Positions 7,141 to 12,597 of a DNA stretch of 19,899 nt are shown here, one piece after another. Each line of letters opens with the position of its first letter. Positions within the stretch are counted from its first letter, which is position 1. The notes beneath the pieces are model-generated. The model ran no database searches. It saw only the letters and a program-made list of their open reading frames with translations, and was not told the DNA's origin. Source of the DNA: an uncultured Chitinophagaceae bacterium (GTDB lineage: Bacteria; Bacteroidota; Bacteroidia; Chitinophagales; Chitinophagaceae); NCBI GenBank assembly GCA_937900675.1, contig CALCEA010000171.1:1-19899 (forward strand), in the 5' to 3' direction. Made by a program: the position numbers and the translations under genes.

Positions 7141-8391
7141 ATGAATTCATCTAGCAAAAAATCACATTTCTATTTAATACTTATTTTAGGATTGATGTCG
7201 GCCATTGGCCCCCTATCCATAGATATGTATTTGCCTGCCTTTCCAACTATTGCAAAAGGGTTAAATACATCTATTGAAACGGTAACCCTTTCTTTATCCT
7301 CTTTTTTTATTGGTATATCTATTGGACAATTAATCTATGGCCCTTTATTAGAAAGATATGGTCGTAAAATACCTTTGTATTTTGGATTAGGTTTATATGC
7401 TATTTCTGCATTTGCATGTGCTACAGCTGTTTCTGTGGAGATGCTTATATTGTTTAGATTCTTTCAAGCATTAGGTGGCTGTGTTGGTATGGTAGCATCT
7501 AGAGCAATGGTTCGAGATTTGTTTGATGTAAAAGACAATGCTAAAGTGTTCTCTACTTTAATGTTGGTAATTGCTGTTTCGCCAATTATTGCCCCTACAC
7601 TAGGTGGATTTATTACAGGTTATTTTGGTTGGAGGTATATTTTTGTAATGTTGATTATAGTAATTGCTATGATTTTAGCAGGAATCTATTTCCTTCTCCC
7701 AGATAGCAAAGGACCTGATGTACATTATTCTTTAAAACCTGCTGCTATTCTTTCTGGTTTTGGATCTATTTTAAAGAATCCTCAATTTATTTTATATACT
7801 TTTTCAGGAGCAGTTGCTTCTGCAGGCTTGTATGCTTTTATTAGTGGATCCCCATTTGTATTTATTGATTTTTTTAAAGTGAGTCAGCAACATTATGGAT
7901 GGATGTTTGGGGTAGTTGCTTCTGGTTTAATAGGATCTAGTCAATTAAATAGTGTTTTATTAAAAAAGTACAACTCTGATCAAATTATTAAAGTGGCTTT
8001 ATATTTTCAAAGTTCGGTTTCTATAGTTTTAGTTAGTTCTGGGTTATTGGGAATTGCAACTGTTTTTTCTACCGTGACACTTGTGTTTTTATTTTTATGC
8101 TGTCAGGGATTTATATTTCCCAATGCATCTGCTTTATCCATGGCGCCTTTTGGACATAATGCAGGTAATGCATCTGCCTTAATGGGTTTCATTCAAATGA
8201 GTGTGGGCGCATTGATGTCTGCCATGGTGAGTGTGTTTCATAATAATACTATTTTACCCATGACTGGGGTGATGGCTTTCTGTTCTATTTCTGCTTCTTT
8301 GATTTATACATTGAAGAAAACTAAAGTGGTTCAAAAGCCTAGTATTGAATTGGTAGAAGAAGAAGAGGTGGAGATGATTAATACTTTATAA
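7141..8391 (+). CDS. Bcr/CflA-family multidrug MFS transporter
   Basis: 416 residues, 12 predicted TM helices: an inner-membrane proton-driven exporter of the DHA1 Bcr/CflA group. Diagnostic segments are PLSIDMYLPAFP (near residues 24-35) in TM1, the loop 2-3 signature GPLLERYGRKIPL (67-79), and RFFQALGGCVGMVASRAMVR in TM4. The C-terminal tail after TM12 is acidic (ELVEEEEVEM). The family exports drugs such as bicyclomycin, chloramphenicol or sulfonamides and also small metabolites; the substrate here cannot be read from the sequence. mscL follows after 17 bases. Confidence 0.93.
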   Translation: MNSSSKKSHFYLILILGLMSAIGPLSIDMYLPAFPTIAKGLNTSIETVTLSLSSFFIGISIGQLIYGPLLERYGRKIPLYFGLGLYAISAFACATAVSVEMLILFRFFQALGGCVGMVASRAMVRDLFDVKDNAKVFSTLMLVIAVSPIIAPTLGGFITGYFGWRYIFVMLIIVIAMILAGIYFLLPDSKGPDVHYSLKPAAILSGFGSILKNPQFILYTFSGAVASAGLYAFISGSPFVFIDFFKVSQQHYGWMFGVVASGLIGSSQLNSVLLKKYNSDQIIKVALYFQSSVSIVLVSSGLLGIATVFSTVTLVFLFLCCQGFIFPNASALSMAPFGHNAGNASALMGFIQMSVGALMSAMVSVFHNNTILPMTGVMAFCSISASLIYTLKKTKVVQKPSIELVEEEEVEMINTL

Positions 8392-8408
8392 CTTAAAATT
8401 CATTATTT

Positions 8409-8777
8409 ATGAGCTGGATTAAAGACTTTAAACAATTTGCTATTAAAGGTAATGTTATTGAACTATCTGTAGCTGTAGTTATTGGTGCTGCTTTTGGTGG
8501 CATCATAAGTTCTTTGGTAGAAGATATTATTACTCCATTAATTTTAACGCCAGCCACTAAAGCTGCAGGTGTTGCGGATATTGATAAACTGGCTTGGGGT
8601 GCTGTTAAGTATGGTAAATCTTTAGCTGCCATTATTAAATTTATATTAATTGCTGTTGTTCTATTTATTGTAATTAAGGCAGTCAATAAATTGAAATTGG
8701 AAGAAGATAAAAAGCAAGAGCTTTCAAAGTCTGAGGAGTTGTTGACAGAAATTAGGGATCAGTTGAATGGGAAGTAA
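8409..8777 (+). CDS. mscL: Large-conductance mechanosensitive channel MscL
   Basis: 122 residues. Inner-membrane homopentameric channel that opens under high membrane tension and releases osmolytes during hypo-osmotic shock. The signature KGNVIELSVAVVIGAAFG followed by GIISSLVEDIITPL is the N-terminal amphipathic helix and TM1; TM2 is at about residues 68-92 (AAIIKFILIAVVLFIVIKAV); the C-terminal helix (SEELLTEIRDQL) is the cytoplasmic bundle. The periplasmic loop is short and lacks insertions. The start at 8409 matches the usual MSxxKDFKxFAxKGN opening. It may be co-transcribed with the MFS gene. Confidence 0.96.
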   Translation: MSWIKDFKQFAIKGNVIELSVAVVIGAAFGGIISSLVEDIITPLILTPATKAAGVADIDKLAWGAVKYGKSLAAIIKFILIAVVLFIVIKAVNKLKLEEDKKQELSKSEELLTEIRDQLNGK

Positions 8778-8849
8778 GTGGTAATAAAAATTGTAGATGT
8801 TAAAGTATATATCTTGGCTTATGATTGAGATTTAACTAAATAGCTTTTT

Positions 8850-9470
8850 ATGAAAAGACTGTCCTTTCTAATTATTTCAATAATCCTTTCTCATTTTGGC
8901 TTTGCTCAAAAAGATACTAGTATTCAAAGCAATGAATTAAAAACAGTTAAAGTTTCTGGTAAAAGAAAAAAGCCAATTGAATTGGTAAATGAAAGATATA
9001 CTACAGGATTGTTTTCGAATATGGTGACTGCTAGAACCTATGATTTTATCAATCATCCACCCACCAATAATATTGGTACTATATTGGATTATTTACAGAA
9101 TATACTTATTAATGTTTCCATAAGAAGAACAATTGAGGGTTACGAATTAACCACCACAAGAGGCACAGGCTCTTTACAAAATTATAAAAAGGGTCTTCAG
9201 AAGACTAGTGGTTTTGAAACATCTTCTATTTTATTATACTTGGATGAGCAACCCGTAGAGAGTAATGTGTTTTTTGCAATCCATCCATATGATGTTGCTT
9301 TGGTAAAATATTTTCCTCCAGGTCAGTCTCAAATTTCATTTAATCAGGGGATGGGGGTTCTGGCTATTTATACAAGAAAGGCCGGGGATTTGGATCCTCA
9401 TAAATTAAGATTTAAAAGAGGAGATTTGGAAAATATGTATGAGTCGATTGTGGATACTACAGGGCATTGA
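8850..9470 (+). CDS. Secreted stand-alone plug-like protein
   Basis: 206 residues with a signal peptide (about 1-19, ending FGFAQ). The mature part reads like a TonB-receptor plug domain without its barrel: ELKTVKVSGKRKKPIE at the start, SSILLYLDEQPVES in the position of the plug DG(V/I)P strand, and VALVKYFPPGQ ... GMGVLAIYTRK in the position of the I-x-V-L-K-G ... GVIxIxTKKG segment. The protein stops shortly after. In Bacteroidota such plug segments also occur at the C-terminus of large secreted MG2/carboxypeptidase-like proteins, so this could be a shortened relative rather than a degraded receptor; there is no adjacent reading frame that would supply a missing barrel. Confidence 0.65.
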   Translation: MKRLSFLIISIILSHFGFAQKDTSIQSNELKTVKVSGKRKKPIELVNERYTTGLFSNMVTARTYDFINHPPTNNIGTILDYLQNILINVSIRRTIEGYELTTTRGTGSLQNYKKGLQKTSGFETSSILLYLDEQPVESNVFFAIHPYDVALVKYFPPGQSQISFNQGMGVLAIYTRKAGDLDPHKLRFKRGDLENMYESIVDTTGH

Positions 9471-9510
9471 TTGAATCATAAAAGCAATTAAAAAGATATA
9501 AATTAGCACT

Positions 9511-9780
9511 ATGAAAAAAATGATTTTATTAATTACTAGTTTTATTTTAATTCTTGAATTGACTTCTTGTGCAACTATAGTTGGAGGTCAGGTAACTGAA
9601 AGTCAAAGAAGAAAACCTTTACCTGGAGAGCAATCAAGACAAATTAGAGTTGGTGCTTTAATTGCAGATGCAGTTTTCTTCGGAGGATTGGGCATACTGA
9701 TTGATTTTGCTACAGGGGCTATTTATAAGCCTGTGGAGAAGACGAATTCTGGAAGTTCGAATAATTATATGAAGCAGTAA
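9511..9780 (+). CDS. Small lipoprotein of unknown function
   Basis: 89 residues. Signal peptide with lipobox LTSC, acylated Cys at residue 20, followed by ATIVGG. The C-terminal half has FGGLGILIDFATGAIYKP, a glycine-rich hydrophobic stretch seen at the end of Bacteroidota lipoproteins that carry a PEGA-like domain in the middle; here that middle domain is missing. No charged sorting signal for the surface is evident directly after the Cys. The stop codon abuts a CRP-like palindrome. Function is unknown. Confidence 0.75.
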   Translation: MKKMILLITSFILILELTSCATIVGGQVTESQRRKPLPGEQSRQIRVGALIADAVFFGGLGILIDFATGAIYKPVEKTNSGSSNNYMKQ

Positions 9781-9796
9781 TGTAACATTTGTTACA
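9781..9796 (+). promoter_or_regulatory. CRP-like palindrome, copy 1 (upstream of the Crp/Fnr gene)
   Basis: TGTAACATTTGTTACA is a perfect 16-base dyad (TGTAA-N6-TTACA), with the symmetry and spacing of CRP/FNR-family operators (compare E. coli CRP TGTGA-N6-TCACA). It lies directly after the lipoprotein stop, 84 bases before the Crp/Fnr-family start. A 15-base identical copy lies on the other side of the same gene. Confidence 0.6.
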
Positions 9797-9880
9797 AAAG
9801 TATAAGTATTATTATAAAATAAATAGTGAAATTTGTATAGATCAAATTAACTTAGATTACTATTTATTTAATTTATTACT

Positions 9881-10471
9881 TTGACAACTTCATTTCTTCA
9901 CTTTAAAAAGTACATTTCACCTTTTGGATTGAGTGATGAAGATTTTGATCTTATAACTCAAAAATGCGAACTGGTATCTTTTAAAAAGGGTACTGTATTG
10001 ATGAATGCAGGGGAGAGGCAAAATTATATTTACTTTATTGTAAAAGGGATTATCAGAAATTTTGTTTTAACCATTGATGGGGAAATTAGCACATATGGGT
10101 TTCGAGTCGAAAATTCATTAATTACTGGTTATGGTTTGCATAATCTAAAAGATGATTACAAAGCATTAGTTAGTATTGAATGCTTGGAAGATTGTGAAAT
10201 GATAAAAATTCCTTTATCTGCGCTTAAATACATGGAGCAAGTAAGTAAAGATGCTCAAAAAGTAGCCAGATATTTGGCCGAAGCGCACATAATTGATTTA
10301 GTTGGATTTATAATAAGTGCAGATACTAAGACTTTACTCGAAAGATACGAGGATCTAGAAGTATTATTCCCCAATATTCATCAACGGGTTCCACAGCATA
10401 TTATAGCGGGGTATTTAAGAATTTCCCGTGTTCATTTATCAAGAATCAAGAAATTAAGAATAAAGAAGTAA
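9881..10471 (+). CDS. Crp/Fnr-family transcriptional regulator
   Basis: 196 residues, normal for the family. An N-terminal cNMP-binding-type beta-roll covers about 25-115 (KKGTVLMNAGERQNYIYFIV then KGIIRNF), followed by the dimer helix (115-145) and a C-terminal HTH at about 171-191 (PQHIIAGYLRISRVHLSRIKK). The phosphate-binding cassette arginine expected for cAMP is not seen in the GFRVENSLITGYG region, and only three scattered cysteines (29, 101, 105) are present, so neither cAMP binding nor an FNR-type iron-sulfur cluster is supported. The start is the TTG at 9881; a stop codon at 9869-9871 closes the frame upstream and no ATG exists before residue 41. That TTG overlaps a TTACTTTG motif, so the exact start is uncertain. 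Matching palindromes before and after the gene suggest autoregulation and control of the next gene. Confidence 0.9.
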   Translation: MTTSFLHFKKYISPFGLSDEDFDLITQKCELVSFKKGTVLMNAGERQNYIYFIVKGIIRNFVLTIDGEISTYGFRVENSLITGYGLHNLKDDYKALVSIECLEDCEMIKIPLSALKYMEQVSKDAQKVARYLAEAHIIDLVGFIISADTKTLLERYEDLEVLFPNIHQRVPQHIIAGYLRISRVHLSRIKKLRIKK

Positions 10472-10482
10472 CATTTGTTACA
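10468..10482 (+). promoter_or_regulatory. CRP-like palindrome, copy 2 (downstream of the Crp/Fnr gene)
   Basis: GTAACATTTGTTACA repeats 15 bases of copy 1; the dyad GTAACA-TT-TGTTAC spans the Crp/Fnr stop codon. Its centre (about 10474.5) is roughly 43 bases before the start point expected from the TTACTTTG element at 10504-10511, the class II activator position used by CRP-type proteins. Confidence 0.6.
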
Positions 10483-10502
10483 GTTTTTTAAGTTCTTGTT
10501 TA

Positions 10503-10535
10503 TTTACTTTGAGGTATAATTTATCACAAAGTAAA
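10503..10535 (+). promoter_or_regulatory. Promoter region with inverted repeat before the 123-aa membrane protein
   Basis: TTTACTTTG (10503-10511) and CAAAGTAAA (10527-10535) form nine-base perfect inverted arms with a 15-base spacer. The left arm contains TTACTTTG, the -7-like octamer also seen at 4050 and 9876. No TTG lies at the -33 position, consistent with activation from the adjacent CRP-like site. Confidence 0.4.
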
Positions 10536-10545
10536 ACTAGATTTA

Positions 10546-10917
10546 ATGAAAAATTTAAAATTTGCTGATGATAAAATATTGATTCAATTTATCAGCAAGA
10601 AAACATTACTCATTAAAGGGACAACAAGTATCCTTTATGATGACATTGTTGAATTGTCTGTAGTGAAAAGTAAAAATAAGAATTACATTATCGGCTTTTC
10701 AATTCTATTAATATTATTAGGTATTTATTTTTGGGTAGATTATGGTATGGTACTATCAGGTTTTGGTATGCCCTTTTTATTTTTTGGTGTTAAATTGCCT
10801 CCGAGTTATTTAAAGGTTCAAAATAGAAATAAAGAAATTTATTTTGTAAATGTTAGTGAGTATAATATAGAGGATATGATAGAACTAATTGAAGACTATA
10901 AGAGGAATTTAAATTAA
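10546..10917 (+). CDS. Small membrane protein of unknown function
   Basis: 123 residues. A soluble N-terminal part (about 1-45, with ISKKTLLIKGTTSILYDDIVEL) is followed by two hydrophobic segments (YIIGFSILLILLGIYFWV and LSGFGMPFLFFGVKL) and a C-terminal soluble part (YLKVQNRNKEIYFVNVSEYN). The arrangement of short strands around a TM hairpin resembles PH-like membrane proteins, but I cannot assign a family. It is a likely target of the upstream Crp/Fnr protein because of the palindrome 64 bases before its start. Confidence 0.7.
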   Translation: MKNLKFADDKILIQFISKKTLLIKGTTSILYDDIVELSVVKSKNKNYIIGFSILLILLGIYFWVDYGMVLSGFGMPFLFFGVKLPPSYLKVQNRNKEIYFVNVSEYNIEDMIELIEDYKRNLN

Positions 10918-10956
10918 TGATTATCTACTCCACTAGTGTACCTGCGCTTCTTCATC

Positions 10957-10978
10957 AGACGCTTATTCGCGTCTTTTT
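10957..10978 (+). terminator. Rho-independent terminator
   Basis: AGACGC-TTATTC-GCGTCT followed by TTTT: six-base GC-containing stem, six-base loop and a short T-run, 40 bases after the stop of the 123-aa gene. It ends about 30 bases before the converging Arc-type gene. Confidence 0.6.
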
Positions 10979-11007
10979 CTCCGAATTAAACTTATTTTAT
11001 ATCTATA

Positions 11008-11211
11008 TTAATTAGCTACTTTACTATGTTTAGGTTTTACTTGAATTTCATTTGAGTTGGAATTTTTTCTTCCAGCTTCTTTTAATGCTTTATCAAGAAT
11101 CATTTCTATTTGACCATTAACACTTCTAAATTCATCTTCAGCCCATTTCGCTAAAGAATTAAAAGTGTCTTCATTGATCCTTAAAACAAAGTTCTTTTTA
11201 TTTAGAGGCAT
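11008..11211 (-). CDS. Arc-type ribbon-helix-helix DNA-binding protein
   Basis: 67 residues. The N-terminal 45 residues fit an Arc/MetJ ribbon-helix-helix: beta strand NFVLRIN, helix DTFNSLAKWAEDEF, helix VNGQIEMILDKALKEA. The basic, asparagine-rich tail looks disordered. It lies 17 bases downstream of the SPFH gene on the same strand, so the two are co-transcribed. It could regulate its own operon, or its domain could be used for nucleic-acid or protein contact; no toxin gene is adjacent, so an antitoxin role is not supported. Confidence 0.8.
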   Translation of the reverse strand: MPLNKKNFVLRINEDTFNSLAKWAEDEFRSVNGQIEMILDKALKEAGRKNSNSNEIQVKPKHSKVAN

Positions 11212-11228
11212 ATAATGTTTTTATAGGA

Positions 11229-12095
11229 TTAATAAAGGGTTCCTGTATTTAAGACAGGTGATGCAGCTTTTTCGCCACATAATACCACCATTAAATTGCT
11301 AACCATTGAAGCCTTTTTCTCATCATCTAATACTACAATATCTTTTTCTGATAACATAGCTAAAGCCATTTCTACCATGCCTACAGCGCCCTCTACAATT
11401 TTAGTTCTTGCAGCAACTATGGCTGTTGCTTGTTGTCTTTGTAACATAGCTCCTGCAATTTCAGCCGCATAAGCTAAGTGGCTAATTCTTGCGTCGGTAA
11501 CAATAATTCCTGCTTTATTTAGTCTATCATTTAATTCCTGAATTAACATCTCCATTACTTTATCACCTCCACCACGAAGAGTGATTTGAGCATGTTCGTC
11601 TTCAATATTGTCATAAGGATAGCTTGTAGCTAAATGTCTGACAGCAGCTTCACTTTGATTTCGTATATAATCATTAAAATTACTAACATCAAATACGGCT
11701 TTATAAGTATCGTTAATCTCATATAAGATCACGGCAGCAATCTCAATAGGGTTACCTAGTTTATCGTTTACTTTTAACTTAGTGCTTTCGATACTTTGAG
11801 ATCTTAAAGACACTTTTAATTTAGTATACAGAGGATTTACAAATTGCAAACCATTCTTTTTTACTGTTCCAACATATTTACCAAAAAAGGTGAGTACTAT
11901 ACTATAGTTAGGTTCAATGACCATCAACCCCTTTATTAGAAATGCTCCCACTAGTAAAAACAGTATTCCAAATAATACGCCAGCTGTATTATTCATTTGA
12001 GCATTGTTGATAATGACGCTTATTCCAAAAATGGCAGATATCAGTGCAATTAATGCTGCTTTGTAACCGTCTAAAGAGGTTTTAATTTGTTCCAT
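11229..12095 (-). CDS. SPFH/band-7 domain membrane protein
   Basis: 288 residues. Two N-terminal hydrophobic segments (AALIALISAIFGISVIIN and AGVLFGILFLLVGAFLIKG) are followed by a SPFH/PHB domain from about residue 60: VIEPNYSIVLTFFGKYVGT, then FVNPLY, the strand SLRSQSIESTKLKVNDKLG and the helical part with RHLATSYPYDN. The C-terminal helix is alanine-rich (AAEIAGAMLQRQQATAIVAA), as in flotillin/stomatin relatives, which form oligomeric membrane scaffolds and often affect membrane protease activity. It is divergent from the blaI gene across a 133-base gap. A TATTTTTG -7 candidate on the minus strand (12160-12153) would give a leader of about 55 bases containing the palindrome ATGATATCAT (12116-12125). 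Confidence 0.92.
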   Translation of the reverse strand: MEQIKTSLDGYKAALIALISAIFGISVIINNAQMNNTAGVLFGILFLLVGAFLIKGLMVIEPNYSIVLTFFGKYVGTVKKNGLQFVNPLYTKLKVSLRSQSIESTKLKVNDKLGNPIEIAAVILYEINDTYKAVFDVSNFNDYIRNQSEAAVRHLATSYPYDNIEDEHAQITLRGGGDKVMEMLIQELNDRLNKAGIIVTDARISHLAYAAEIAGAMLQRQQATAIVAARTKIVEGAVGMVEMALAMLSEKDIVVLDDEKKASMVSNLMVVLCGEKAASPVLNTGTLY

Positions 12096-12167
12096 AGTAG
12101 TATTTTGATATTAAAATGATATCATAAATTTATATTAATTAAAAATATTGCCCAAAAATAATTTGTC

Positions 12168-12210
12168 TAACTAAAAATATAGTTATAATATTGACTAACA
12201 AATTAGTTAG
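12168..12210 (+). promoter_or_regulatory. Two dyads, candidate BlaI operators
   Basis: Dyad 1 is TAACTA-AAAATA-TAGTTA (12168-12185, perfect six-base arms). Dyad 2 is CTAAC-AAATTA-GTTAG (12195-12210). Both are built from the same TAAC/GTTA half-site and lie 18-60 bases before the blaI start. BlaI/MecI/CopY repressors are dimers that usually bind two neighbouring dyads between promoter and start. The region is also upstream of the divergent SPFH gene, so both transcripts might be affected. Confidence 0.5.
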
Positions 12211-12228
12211 AAAGAAAATAAATAAACC

Positions 12229-12597
12229 ATGAAAAAATTAACTCAAGCAGAAGAACAAATTATGCAAGCCTTATGGGCATTGGATAAGGGTGGCTTTATA
12301 AAAGATGTTTTAGAAGCATTAGAGGAGCCAAAGCCTCATCATAATACAGTTGCTACTTTGCTTAAGATTTTGGTGGAAAAGGAGTTTGTAGGTATTCAAA
12401 ACCCTAATCGCAACAATTTTTACCATCCTTTAATAAGTAAAGAAGCCTATTCTGCAAAAAGAATCGAAGGCTTGACTGAAAGTTATTTTGAAGGATCCTA
12501 TGCAAATGTTGTATCCTTTTTAGTAGATAAAAAACAAATGTCCATAGCAGATTTAGAATTGCTTTTACAACAATTAAAAAACAAAAGCCATGACTAG
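12229..12597 (+). CDS. blaI: BlaI/MecI/CopY-family repressor
   Basis: 122 residues. Winged-helix repressor with the family opening KKLTQAEEQIMQALWAL, HTH containing PHHNTVATLLKILVEKEFVG, wing NRNNFYHPLI and a C-terminal dimer region (SYANVVSFLV ... LELLLQQL). In the known systems a BlaR1/MecR1-type M56 protease senses a signal and causes cleavage of the repressor. Here the M56 gene starts inside the last codons (8-base overlap), so the pair is translationally coupled. No beta-lactamase is present nearby; in Bacteroidota such pairs usually serve other envelope responses. The repressor could bind the dyads at 12168-12210. Confidence 0.93.
   Translation: MKKLTQAEEQIMQALWALDKGGFIKDVLEALEEPKPHHNTVATLLKILVEKEFVGIQNPNRNNFYHPLISKEAYSAKRIEGLTESYFEGSYANVVSFLVDKKQMSIADLELLLQQLKNKSHD

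Noticed and set aside
8393..8686. 97-codon minus-strand ORF over mscL
   Set aside because: It is the antisense of a certain mscL gene; composition is low-complexity I/T/A and there is no promoter or start context.
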